64,000 nt of DNA, from the NCBI GenBank assembly GCA_965235655.1, contig CBDDYU010000002.1, positions 186,001 through 250,000 on the forward strand, read 5' to 3'. The position numbers and the translations under genes were made by a program. Shown piece by piece: positions 27,263 to 35,981 of this stretch; position 1 is the first letter of the stretch; each line of letters begins with the position of its first letter. Origin of the DNA: CBDDYU01 sp965235655 (GTDB lineage Bacteria > Pseudomonadota > Alphaproteobacteria > Pelagibacterales > Pelagibacteraceae). Below the pieces are notes generated by a model, which saw only the letters and a program-made list of their open reading frames with translations, was not told the origin of the DNA and did not search any database.

Positions 27263-27306
27263 TTATTTCTATTTAATTATGGGTAATCTTGATTCTTTAA
27301 ACCTAT

Positions 27307-27313
27307 AGGGAGG
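27307..27313 (+). promoter_or_regulatory. Strong Shine-Dalgarno before the symporter small subunit
   Basis: AGGGAGG ends 6 bases before the ATG at 27320. Such a full anti-16S match is rare in this window, where most genes show weak or no ribosome-binding sequence. It suggests high translation of the symporter operon. Confidence 0.75.
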
Positions 27314-27319
27314 AAAAAA

Positions 27320-27578
27320 ATGAGTAACAAAGAAAAGCACTGGGAAAAAACCAGGGGACTGATGTGGATAACATTAGCCATCTGGTTCTTTTTTGGTTAT
27401 GTCGTTTTTATGTTTGGAGTCAAGCATAAACTCTGCAAGCTTTTTGGGATATCCGCTAGCATATTATATGTGTGCCCAGGGATCTCTGATTGCTTTCGTC
27501 GTGCTACTTTTTTGGTTTGCAAACAAACAAGAAGCTATTGACGAAGAGTTTGGTTTTGCCGAGAAGGAGGACGAATAA
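27320..27578 (+). pseudogene. Sodium:solute symporter small subunit (DUF4212), one frameshift
   Basis: The small membrane subunit (DUF4212) that accompanies the VC_2705-type sodium:solute symporters. Reading from ATG 27320: MSNKEKHWEKTRGLMWITLAIWFFFGYVVFMFGV, then after one extra base near 27420 INSASFLGYPLAYYMCAQGSLIAFVVLLFWFANKQ to EKEDE. Two helices. 259 minus 1 is 258 nt, 86 codons. Its stop overlaps the large-subunit start (TAATG). The frame break is probably sequence error, as the large subunit is also hit. Confidence 0.85.
27564..27570 (+). promoter_or_regulatory. Perfect Shine-Dalgarno before the symporter large subunit
   Basis: AAGGAGG inside the last codons of the small-subunit gene, 7 bases before the ATG at 27578. 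It decides the start and, with the TAATG overlap, indicates coupled, strong translation. Confidence 0.8.
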
Positions 27579-29417
27579 TGATTAAAGGAAAATTCATAGA
27601 TAACTTACCGAAAATCTACGGAATATACACAGGAGGCTTTTTAGCATTCATCATCTTGATGGCGATTGCTGAGCAAATGGGTATGGACGCTAAGACTATC
27701 GGTGTGTGTTTTGTTGCCTTTACAGTTTTGATATATGCCTTAATTGGTTGGTTATCACGAACTGTTCAGGTTGACGCGTACTATGTTGCTGGACGTCAAG
27801 TTCCAACAGTTTTCAATGGTATGGCGACTGCGGCTGACTGGATGTCAGGTGCTTCGTTCGTAGCAATGGCTGGTGGAATTTACTTTGGTGGTTACACTTA
27901 TATGGCTTTCTTGGTCGGTTGGACTGGGGGATACATTTTAGTATCATCACTTTTAGCACCATATTTACGTAAGTTTGGTTGTTACACTGTGCCAGATTTT
28001 ATTGGAACAAGATATGGTGGATCTTTAGCTAGATTCTGTGCTGTAGTTGTTTTGGTAATAGCTTCTTTCACATACGTGACAGCTCAAATTAACGCAACAG
28101 GAACAATTGCTTCTAGAGCGCTTGGAATACCGTTTGAGTTAGGTGTCTGGGTTGGATTGATTAGTATTTTGTTATGTTCAATGTTAGGTGGTATGAGAGC
28201 GGTTACTTGGACTCAAGTAGCTCAGTACATCGTATTGATCATTGCATACTTGCTACCAGTCTTCTGGATGAGTAACAAAAATGGTTTTGGTTTCTTCCCT
28301 CACCTAATGTTAGGTGATGAAGTTGGCACGAATCGCTGCTCTTGAAGCTCAATTTGGTCTAATAAAAAATAGTGCCGACAGCATATCGCTGCTGCGGGTG
28401 TACCAGGTGGTTTAGGATCTATTTCTAGTCGCTCACTCTGCGGTACCTGCGGGTGGAATGGCTGCTTGGAAATTTATTTCATTAGCAATTTGTATGATGG
28501 TAGGAACTGCTTCTTTACCGCACATCCTAATGAGATACTTTACAACTCCATCAGTGAAGTCAGCAAGAAAATCGGTAGCTTGGTCGCTATTCTTTATCTT
28601 CTTGCTATATTCATCTGCACCAATGTTAGCAACATTATCTAAACTACAGTTAATGGATCCATCATTAGCAACAGGTATTATCGGTAGATCTATTGCCGAT
28701 GTACAGGCTCTTGAATGGGTACAAAACTGGTCTGCTGCTAAACAAGTATTCATAGCTGACTTTAACGGAGACGGTGTTCTTCAGTTAAATGAATGGTTTA
28801 TGAGAGGTGACGTAGTAGTTTTAGCAACTCCTGAAGTTGCTGGATTACCATATGTAATCTCTGGACTTGTTGCTGCGGGTGGTATGGCTGCTGCCATGTC
28901 AACTGCGGATGGTTTAGTTCTTGCTATCGCGAATGCTTTATCTCATGATTTGTATTTCAAAATCATTGATCCAAAAGCAGACGTTGCAAAAAGACTGATC
29001 GTAGCTCGAGTACTTCTAGTAATAATCGGTGCCGCCGGCGCATATATTGCATCAATGAGGATCACTAGTATCCTTGGTGCAGTTGCTTGGGCATTTGACT
29101 TTGCTATGTCTGGATTGTTCTTCCCACTTGTTTTAGGTGTATGGTGGAAGAGAGCAAACAGAGCAGGTGCTATCGCAGGTATGGTTTTAGGTCTTTCTGC
29201 AGGAACAGCTTATCTAATCTATGTTGGTCCTAATTTTATGGCTCAAACACCTTGGTTAGGTATTGACAACTTACGTTTTGGTATCATCGGAGCACCAGTT
29301 AGCTTAATAGCTATGGTTGTTGTTAGTTTAATGACTGACGCACCAGATAAAGCTACTCAAGCAATGGTGGACGAAGTTCGTATACCAAGTGGTAAAACTA
29401 TACTTAGCAATAAGTAA
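27578..29417 (+). pseudogene. Sodium:solute symporter large subunit (VC_2705 type, ActP-like), frameshifted
   Basis: A large SSF-family symporter, probably for acetate or another small acid given acs upstream. The first 250 codons are clean: helices, SRTVQVDAYYVAGRQVPTVFNGMATAADWMSGASF (the SSF sodium-site block) and VTAQINATGTIASRALG. Between 28320 and 28450 the frame changes at least three times, then it resumes as AVPAGGMAAWKFISLAICMMVGTASLPHILMRYF to the end. An EF-hand-like loop (DFNGDGVLQLNE, 28758-28793) lies between helices. Third codon positions are richer in C than in neighbouring genes, as in highly expressed genes. Frame breaks are probably error. Confidence 0.88.
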
Positions 29418-29432
29418 CATATAATTAATTTT

Positions 29433-29457
29433 AAGGGGCGGTTTATCCGCCCCTTTT
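29433..29457 (+). terminator. Rho-independent terminator of the symporter operon
   Basis: Stem AAGGGGCGG (29433-29441), loop TTTAT, stem CCGCCCCTT (29447-29455), followed by further T. Nine base pairs, GC-rich in an AT-rich genome, 16 bases after the symporter stop. It ends the operon before the next gene on the same strand. Confidence 0.93.
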
Positions 29458-29473
29458 AAATCGCCTTTAAACT

Positions 29474-29812
29474 ATGCCAATATATATTTTAGTAATCGAT
29501 TATATCTTAGGACTGATCATGTGGACTTTGATTGGTAGATCAGCAATGAATTTATTTCAAAGAGAAGACTCTGAATTCTTTTTCATGAAGATTTTTGTAA
29601 AATTAACAAACCCAGTAATAAATTTATTTAAATTTATTACTCCAAGTTTTCTTATTCCAATTTTTGTACCTTTATATGTTGCATGGTTTTTCTATTTATT
29701 CAGATTTTATGCAATGCCTTACTTTTTAGGTTACTCAGTAATGGGTATGCTATCTTTTCCTTTGGAAAGTGAAATAGCCCAAGAAATTTATCGAATTTTT
29801 GGTAAAAATTAA
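29474..29812 (+). CDS. YggT-like integral membrane protein
   Basis: A 112-residue membrane protein with three hydrophobic helices. The conserved-looking block RSAMNLFQREDSEFFFMKIFVKLTNPVINLF followed by TPSFLIPIF resembles the YggT repeat, but this is a distinct longer type. Function is unknown. It follows the symporter terminator and lies 44 bp upstream of rpe. Confidence 0.7.
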   Translation: MPIYILVIDYILGLIMWTLIGRSAMNLFQREDSEFFFMKIFVKLTNPVINLFKFITPSFLIPIFVPLYVAWFFYLFRFYAMPYFLGYSVMGMLSFPLESEIAQEIYRIFGKN

Positions 29813-29856
29813 TTCAAATTCAAATTATAATTGATAGTAATAGGTTTATACATTCA

Positions 29857-30516
29857 ATGAAAAAAATTCAAATTTCTCCATCAATATTATCTGCAGATTT
29901 TAGTCAGCTTGGTAATGAAATTAAAAGACTGGAAGAAGGTGGTGCTGATATGATTCATGTTGATGTTATGGATGGTCATTTTGTACCCAATTTAACTATT
30001 GGACCTCCAGTTATAAAGGCTCTAAGAAATCACTGTTCGTTAAAATTTGATGTTCATTTAATGATCTCACCTGTTCACAAATATATAGATGCTTATGCAG
30101 ATGCTGGCGCAGATATTATTACTATCCATCCTGAGGCAACAGAAGATTTAGAAAAATCTATATTAAGAATTAAAGAATTAAAAAAGAAAGTTGGAGTGTC
30201 ATTAAACCCTGAAACTAAAATAGATTTAATTTTAGATCATTTAGACAAAATTGATTTAGTTCTAATAATGAGTGTAAATCCTGGTTTTGGAGGACAAAAA
30301 TTTATGCCTGAAGTTTTATCTAAAATCAAAGAATTAAAAAAAATTCAATTAGAAAAAAACATTAATTTCGATATTGAAATTGATGGAGGAATAAACTTTG
30401 ACAATTACAAATTAGCAATTGAGGCAGGAGCAAATATTCTTGTTTCTGGTACTACAATTTTTAAAAGTAATAACGGGGACATTAAAAAGAATATTGATTT
30501 ATTAAAAACAGAATAA
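29857..30516 (+). CDS. rpe: Ribulose-phosphate 3-epimerase
   Basis: A 219-residue TIM-barrel enzyme interconverting ribulose 5-phosphate and xylulose 5-phosphate in the pentose phosphate pathway. Seen: SPSILSADFSQLG, the metal-binding HVDVMDGHFVPN, FDVHLMI, MSVNPGFGGQKFMP (phosphate and metal loop) and IEIDGGIN. Length is standard. It precedes the heparinase-like gene by 4 bp, continuing into purH. Confidence 0.96.
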   Translation: MKKIQISPSILSADFSQLGNEIKRLEEGGADMIHVDVMDGHFVPNLTIGPPVIKALRNHCSLKFDVHLMISPVHKYIDAYADAGADIITIHPEATEDLEKSILRIKELKKKVGVSLNPETKIDLILDHLDKIDLVLIMSVNPGFGGQKFMPEVLSKIKELKKIQLEKNINFDIEIDGGINFDNYKLAIEAGANILVSGTTIFKSNNGDIKKNIDLLKTE

Positions 30517-30520
30517 ATTA

Positions 30521-32155
30521 ATGATTTTTAAAAATCCTTTAAAGTATTTCAATCAATTTTCTAATAATTTTTTAAATCAATTTAGAAATATTTATTTAAA
30601 ATCTAATTTTTACGACAAAAAGATTTCTAAAATTTACAATGATAAACTTGAATATAAACCAAGCCCTCATCTATTATCTTCATTAATTAAGTATCAATCA
30701 AAAAAATTTAAAATTGATGATCTTTCATCTGAAATGTTATGGAACCAAAAGAATATTAGTGAAAAGGAATTCAAGAGGTTAAATAACTTTTTTTGGTTTT
30801 TTAGCTTAGATCTAAAATCTTCCAAAAAAACTACACAAACAATAGTTCATAATTGGATAAAAAATAATTATAAATGTAATTCCAAAAGTTGGGAATTTGA
30901 TATTACTGCTAAGAGAATAATAGCTTTGCTATCTAATTATCATCTAACTTTTGAAAATAGTGATAAAGCATACCAGGATAATTTTAATGGTATAATTCAG
31001 AAACAAACCAACCATTTAATCCAAGAAATAACCAAATCTAAATCTATTGAAGATAAAATTATTGGTTGTGCATCAATAATTTTAGCTGGTCTTTGCTATC
31101 AAAATGAAAAAAATTATCTTTCATATGGTTTAAGTGCTTTAAAAAGGGTTGTAGATACCTCAATTGATAATCAAGGTTTTCCAAAATCGAGAAGTATCAA
31201 ACAGTTAATATTTTACCTAAAATATTTTATTTTAATAAGGGAATGGATCAAGGAGTCTCAAAATCCTATTCCTGAGTTTATCGATGAAACAATTTATTAT
31301 TTAGGTCAAGGTTATGCTTTCATGTGGCAAAACATAGAAACAGACCTATTATTCAATGGCAACAATATTTCAAATAATCTTGAATTTGATCAATACTTAA
31401 AAAGATTGGGGTATAAATTTTCTAATCAAAGTAATGATTTTAGTGGCTATACCATTTTAAAAAATAAAAAAATATCCTTAATAATGGATATTGGACCTAG
31501 TCCAGGTAAAGATTTTTCCAAAGAGTATCAGTCTGGGGCCTTATCTTTTGAAATTGTTTCAAATAATAAAAAATTAATTTCTAACTGCGGTTATTATAAT
31601 GGAAATAATATTAAACTAAATGAGCTATCTAGATCAACGGCTACACACAGTACTCTTTTAATTGAAGATAATTCATCTTGTAAATTTTTAAAAAATACAA
31701 GATCAAAATTTGAAGTTGAAAAAGGTTTAAAAATTCTGAAAAAAAACATTGTACATGAAAAAAATTATTGGAAAATTAATGCAGCCCATGATGGTTATTT
31801 AAAACAATTCAATTCTATTCATGAAAGAGAAATCGAATTTTATCCTGAACAATTTAAGTTTGTTGGCAATGATAAAATCATCAACAAAAATTCTAATAAA
31901 AAGCTTAAATTTGATATTCGTTTTCATCTAGAGCCGAATACAAAAGTTATGAAAACTCAAGATAAAAAAGCAATCTTGATTGATTTAGAAGATGAAGGTT
32001 GGAAATTTACCTGCGATAACTTTGATATAAACATTGATAATGGCTTATATTTCGGTAATAAAAATTCATATACTGAAAATCAAAATATTTTTATTACTGG
32101 TTTTGCAACTAGTGAAATTGAAAATATTAAATGGGAACTAACTAAATTAAGATGA
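30521..32155 (+). CDS. Heparinase II/III family protein
   Basis: A 544-residue protein with an N-terminal all-helical toroid and a C-terminal beta-sandwich. FDITAKRIIALLSNYHL and the later MDIGPSPGKDFSKEYQSGALSFEIV, NCGYYNGN and ATHSTLLIEDNSSC segments match the Hepar_II_III family. Such proteins are polysaccharide lyases, but alphaproteobacterial members next to purH and rpe have no defined substrate. No signal peptide is evident, which is odd for a secreted lyase. It overlaps purH by 4 bases. Confidence 0.85.
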   Translation: MIFKNPLKYFNQFSNNFLNQFRNIYLKSNFYDKKISKIYNDKLEYKPSPHLLSSLIKYQSKKFKIDDLSSEMLWNQKNISEKEFKRLNNFFWFFSLDLKSSKKTTQTIVHNWIKNNYKCNSKSWEFDITAKRIIALLSNYHLTFENSDKAYQDNFNGIIQKQTNHLIQEITKSKSIEDKIIGCASIILAGLCYQNEKNYLSYGLSALKRVVDTSIDNQGFPKSRSIKQLIFYLKYFILIREWIKESQNPIPEFIDETIYYLGQGYAFMWQNIETDLLFNGNNISNNLEFDQYLKRLGYKFSNQSNDFSGYTILKNKKISLIMDIGPSPGKDFSKEYQSGALSFEIVSNNKKLISNCGYYNGNNIKLNELSRSTATHSTLLIEDNSSCKFLKNTRSKFEVEKGLKILKKNIVHEKNYWKINAAHDGYLKQFNSIHEREIEFYPEQFKFVGNDKIINKNSNKKLKFDIRFHLEPNTKVMKTQDKKAILIDLEDEGWKFTCDNFDINIDNGLYFGNKNSYTENQNIFITGFATSEIENIKWELTKLR

Positions 32156-33687
32156 GCAAAATAAAAAGAGCCCTTATATCTGTATCTAATAAGCAAAATC
32201 TTAAACCACTACTTCAAAGTCTAAAAAAAAATAAAATAGAAATAATTAGTTCTGGAGGCACTTTTAAAGAAATTAAAAAACTAAAATTTGATTGTACAGA
32301 AGTATCAGAATTTACTAACTCACCTGAAATTTTAGAAGGTAGAGTAAAAACGCTTCATCCAAAAATTCATGCGGGAATTCTTAATAAAAGAAAAAATAAA
32401 AACCATCAAAATGATCTAAAAAGAAATAACTTTGAAAATATTGATTTAGTAATAGTTAATTTTTATCCATTTGAAAAAACTCTAAATAGTACAAATGATC
32501 ATAAAAAGATTATTGAAAATATTGATGTTGGAGGCCCAACTATGGTGAGGGCTGCAGCTAAAAATTATAATGATGTTACTGTGATAACTTCCCCAATTCA
32601 ATATGATGAGTTAATTGATCAACTAGATAAAAATAATGGATCTACTACCCTCGAATTTAGAAAAAAAATGTCGCAAATTGCTTTTACTGAAACAGCTTAC
32701 TATGATGCAGTAATTTCAGATTACTTTAACAAAGTATCAAATACTAATTTTCCTAAAAAAAAATTATTCTATGGAAATCTTGTTGAAAAATTAAGATACG
32801 GTGAAAACCCTCACCAAGAAAGTGCAATATATTCCAAACATGATAATTTAAGTATCAAACAAATTCATGGCAAACAATTAAGTTATAACAATTATAACGA
32901 TATTTTTGCAGCTTTAACAATCTCTAAATCTTTGCCTTTAAATCGTGGAACAGTTATTGTTAAACATGCCAATCCATGTGGGGTATCAATAAAGAAAAAT
33001 AACCTTGAAAGTTATCAATCAGCTCTTGCTTGTGATCCAACAAGTGCATTTGGAGGAATAGTTTCTTGCAATTTTAAAATAAAAAAAAATTTAGCTTTAG
33101 AACTAAATAAAATTTTTCTAGAAGTAGTAATTGCAAATGGTTTTGAAAATGATGCTCTAAAAATTCTTAAATCTAAAAAAAATCTAAGAATTATTGATGC
33201 TAAAAATTTTGCACTTAATGAAATTATAAAGTTTACTTCTACTAATGAAGCAATTTTAACTCAATCTGAAGACTTAGCAAAATTTAACATTAATAACTTT
33301 AGAATTGTTTCAAAAAAGAAACCAAACAAAAATCAATTAAATAATCTAATTTTTGCTTTGAATGTATGTCGATATGTAAAGTCTAATGCAATTGTATTAG
33401 CTTCAAACGAAACAACTGTTGGTATTGGTTCTGGTCAGCCTAGTAGATTGGATAGCTGTCAAATTGCTATTGATAAAATGAAAAAATTTATTAATCCTAA
33501 AGATGATATCGTTGCAGCATCTGATGCTTTCTTTCCATTTGTAGATGGAATTGAAAAATTAGTTCAATCTGGCGTAACAGCAGTGATACAGCCTGCTGGT
33601 TCTATAAGAGATAAAGAAATAATAAAATTTGCCAATGAAACCGATACTGTATTAATTTTTTCTAAAACAAGACATTTTAGACATTAG
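32152..33687 (+). CDS. purH: Bifunctional AICAR formyltransferase/IMP cyclohydrolase
   Basis: A 511-residue enzyme of the last two steps of IMP synthesis. N-terminal cyclohydrolase (MGS-like) domain: ISSGGTFKEIK and GRVKTLHPKIHAGIL; then the transformylase part with RYGENPHQESA, KHANPCGVS, DPTSAFGGIVSCN and SDAFFPFVDGIE. Length is typical (510-530). Its substrate 10-formyl-THF comes from FolD at 19-20 kb. Overlaps heparinase-like gene upstream and ends convergently with the pterin dehydratase by 11 bases. Confidence 0.97.
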   Translation: MSKIKRALISVSNKQNLKPLLQSLKKNKIEIISSGGTFKEIKKLKFDCTEVSEFTNSPEILEGRVKTLHPKIHAGILNKRKNKNHQNDLKRNNFENIDLVIVNFYPFEKTLNSTNDHKKIIENIDVGGPTMVRAAAKNYNDVTVITSPIQYDELIDQLDKNNGSTTLEFRKKMSQIAFTETAYYDAVISDYFNKVSNTNFPKKKLFYGNLVEKLRYGENPHQESAIYSKHDNLSIKQIHGKQLSYNNYNDIFAALTISKSLPLNRGTVIVKHANPCGVSIKKNNLESYQSALACDPTSAFGGIVSCNFKIKKNLALELNKIFLEVVIANGFENDALKILKSKKNLRIIDAKNFALNEIIKFTSTNEAILTQSEDLAKFNINNFRIVSKKKPNKNQLNNLIFALNVCRYVKSNAIVLASNETTVGIGSGQPSRLDSCQIAIDKMKKFINPKDDIVAASDAFFPFVDGIEKLVQSGVTAVIQPAGSIRDKEIIKFANETDTVLIFSKTRHFRH

Positions 33688-34021
33688 TAATTTGATCAAT
33701 TTTAGCAGCTAAGATAAAATCATTTTCTGATAAACCATCTATAGCATGTGTAGTAATTTTAATAACAGCATAACCCCAACCAAAATTAATGTCAGGATGG
33801 TGCCCTTCTAGCTCTGAAATTTTACCCACATGATTAATAAAACTTTGGCTTTCTAGAAAATTTTTAAAATTAAACTTTTTTTCTAAAAAATAAATTTTGT
33901 TTTCATTTTGAATAATATCCCATCCATCAACTTTTTTTTGATATTTGTGAATTTCAGACACATCAAAAGGGATAACTCCGCCCTCACAGGGAACACATTT
34001 TTTATTTATAAGATCGCTCAT
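33677..34021 (-). CDS. Pterin-4a-carbinolamine dehydratase-like protein
   Basis: A 114-residue PCD/DCoH fold protein. The motif EGHHPDINFGWGYAVIKITTHAIDGLSENDF holds the histidines and Asp of the 4a-hydroxytetrahydrobiopterin dehydratase active site. It may recycle an oxidised pterin, although no phenylalanine hydroxylase is in the window. An N-terminal CVPCEGG segment is common in this branch. It lies 14 bp after the tRNA-Gly gene on the same strand and is probably transcribed with it. Confidence 0.9.
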   Translation of the reverse strand: MSDLINKKCVPCEGGVIPFDVSEIHKYQKKVDGWDIIQNENKIYFLEKKFNFKNFLESQSFINHVGKISELEGHHPDINFGWGYAVIKITTHAIDGLSENDFILAAKIDQITNV

Positions 34022-34034
34022 TTTTGAACTATTT

Positions 34035-34109
34035 TGGAGCGGGCAAAGGGGGTCGAACCCTCGACCTTCTCGTTGGCAACGAGACGCTCTACCACTGAGC
34101 TATGCCCGC
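34035..34109 (-). tRNA. tRNA-Gly (GCC)
   Basis: The minus strand folds into a complete cloverleaf: acceptor GCGGGCA paired with TGCCCGC, D-arm GCTC/GAGC with AGTGGTA loop, anticodon stem TCTCG/CGAGA with loop TTGCCAA (anticodon GCC, glycine), T-arm GAGGG/CCCTT with a TTCGACC loop (one G-T pair), and an encoded 3' CCA after the discriminator T. An almost consensus promoter lies upstream. Confidence 0.97.
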
Positions 34110-34122
34110 AATTAAAATATTT

Positions 34123-34151
34123 AGTATAGTTAGACGCTTTTTTTAATTCAA
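34123..34151 (-). promoter_or_regulatory. Sigma-70 promoter of tRNA-Gly
   Basis: Minus-strand TTGAAT (34146-34151), exactly 17 nt, TATACT (34123-34128), placing the start of transcription near 34116, about 7 bases before the tRNA 5' end at 34109. Five of six bases match consensus in TATACT, four of six in TTGAAT. Confidence 0.8.
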
Positions 34152-34193
34152 GCAATATTAATTAAAATATGATATATTTTAAATTTAACTTAT

Positions 34194-34844
34194 ATGAAAA
34201 TAGAAGACTTACCTAAAAAAATACCAGTTTTTCCACTCAGTAATTTTATAATTTTTCCAAAAACTGCTGTGCCATTAAATATTTTTGAGCCAAGATATAT
34301 TGATATGATTAATGATAGCATGAAAAACAACAAACTTATTGGAATGATACAACCAAAAACCTTAAAAAGTTTAATGAACAAAATACCAGAGCTTCATCAA
34401 ATTGGTTGCCTTGGGTAAAATAACTACTTTTCAAGAAACAGATGATGGTCGTTATTTAATAGAATTAAAAGGAATAATTAGATTTGAAATTATAGAAGAG
34501 GTTCTTAGCAACAAAAAATATAGAGAATGTCAGGTTAATTTCAAAAATTATTATCATGATTTAGATAATCAAAAAGAAGATATTAAAATTTTCTGATTTA
34601 GAATTAATTTTTAAAGATCTTAAAAATTTATTTGAAAAAAAAGGTTATGTAATAAATTGGAAAGCACTAGAAAAACAAAGTCTTGATGAAACTATAAATG
34701 CTTTAGCAATGGCATCACCATTTTCACTAGAAGAAAAACAAATATTGCTTAGAGACTAAAAATTTAAGTTTAAGAAAAACAAAAATAGCTGAAATACTAA
34801 GTACTTATTCCTATGACAACTTCAACAACACAACAATTCAGTAA
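34194..34844 (+). pseudogene. LON substrate-binding domain protein, three frameshifts
   Basis: A stand-alone LON N-terminal (PUA-like) domain without the AAA+ and protease parts. The pieces read MKIEDLPKKIPVFPLSNFIIFPKTAVPLNIFEPRYIDMI, then GKITTFQETDDGRYLIELKGIIRFEI, DLELIFKDLKNLFEKKGY, DETINALAMASPFSLEEKQILL and LSLRKTKIAEIL. Single extra bases near 34407, 34592 and 34762 break it; 651 minus 3 gives 648 nt, 216 codons, the normal size. Such proteins are common in alphaproteobacteria and their role is unknown, perhaps peptide recognition. It ends convergently with the UbiH-like gene. Confidence 0.85.
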
Positions 34845-34846
34845 GC

Positions 34847-35917
34847 TTATAAAGATAAACCTTCATCTGCAAACTTAGTAAAAATTTCTTTAAAATATTT
34901 ATTTTTTCCTAAATATTTAAGTGACTGACTTATAAACTGTCCCTTAATTTTTCTTTCTTGATCAAAAAAATTATAAATTAAATCTATACCTTGGCTAAAA
35001 ATAAAATTTCTATGTTTAGTTTTTTTTTCAAATTCATAGAAAATTGAAGAATTTAATTCTAAACCTAATTCAATTTTATTATCAATTAATTTTGATAGAT
35101 CAATAATATCTCTTATTGTCATATTAAATCCTTGACCAGCGAGAGGATGAATTTTATGAATTAAATCTCCAAAACATAAAATATTTTTGTAATAATAATT
35201 TCTTAAATTTAATGATTTTAGTTTAAATGATTTTTTATCTAAAATTTTTAAAATTGAATATTTTGTATTATATTTATTAATTAAACTCTCTAGATCAACA
35301 GACTTATTGGTATTTATTGAATAAACAATGGAAGTTTCAGAATTTGAAATAGGTAGAAAAGCTATAGGTCCTAATTTTGTAAATATTTGTATCGCAACTT
35401 GATTATCAATTTTTTGGTGCTTAACAATAGCTGTATGTGCAACACTTTTATATTCTTTTTCTATTTTTTTTGAAAAAAATTTTTTTGTTATTGAATGATC
35501 TTTATTGCAATTAAATATCAAGTTGTATTTTTCAATAATTGAAAAATTATTATTTCTAATTGATTTTTTCTTAAAAAATTTATTACTTTTCAAGTCTATA
35601 TTTAAATTTTTATAAAGTTGATCATTTCTTATTATTGAAAAAATTTTGGAGTTTGTTTTTTTAAACTCAAGAATTTTTTGATTAGGTAAATTTTCAGTAT
35701 AAATTTCAATATTACTTAATTTCCAGGAAATTTTTTTAATATCCAAAATTTTATGGGTAAAAAAATCAAAGTTTTTTTTTGTTATTCCAAATGTTCTTGA
35801 TTGAGAATAATTAATTGCTTTATCTTCTGATAGAAGATCAACATAAATACATTTGTTAACTAACATTTTAGCAAGTGCTAAGCTAGTTAAGCCATCTCCT
35901 AATATACCTACTTTCAT
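34847..35917 (-). CDS. UbiH/VisC-family FAD monooxygenase
   Basis: A 356-residue flavoprotein hydroxylase of the ubiquinone pathway family. I start at ATG 35915-35917 (MKVGILGDGLTSLALAKML), which gives the Rossmann GxGxxx dinucleotide loop at residues 5-10; an upstream ATG would add 8 residues. The family signature is GDLIHKIHPLAGQGFNMTIRDI. It is diverged and Lys/Asn-rich, and is shorter than the usual 390-400, so which ring position it hydroxylates cannot be read. It is divergent from ftsK. Confidence 0.85.
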   Translation of the reverse strand: MKVGILGDGLTSLALAKMLVNKCIYVDLLSEDKAINYSQSRTFGITKKNFDFFTHKILDIKKISWKLSNIEIYTENLPNQKILEFKKTNSKIFSIIRNDQLYKNLNIDLKSNKFFKKKSIRNNNFSIIEKYNLIFNCNKDHSITKKFFSKKIEKEYKSVAHTAIVKHQKIDNQVAIQIFTKLGPIAFLPISNSETSIVYSINTNKSVDLESLINKYNTKYSILKILDKKSFKLKSLNLRNYYYKNILCFGDLIHKIHPLAGQGFNMTIRDIIDLSKLIDNKIELGLELNSSIFYEFEKKTKHRNFIFSQGIDLIYNFFDQERKIKGQFISQSLKYLGKNKYFKEIFTKFADEGLSL

Positions 35918-35981
35918 AATAATTTTTAATTTTAACCTCAAAATTTAGATGATACAAAGTGATTAAACTGATTCACCATTT

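Noticed and set aside
28433..28753. 106-codon minus-strand open frame over the symporter
   Set aside because: Shadow of the large symporter subunit; no family features or start signal.
31161..32155. Heparinase-like gene as evidence of a polysaccharide utilisation island
   Set aside because: No other carbohydrate-active or transport genes are adjacent and no signal peptide is seen; it sits in an ordinary rpe-purH context.
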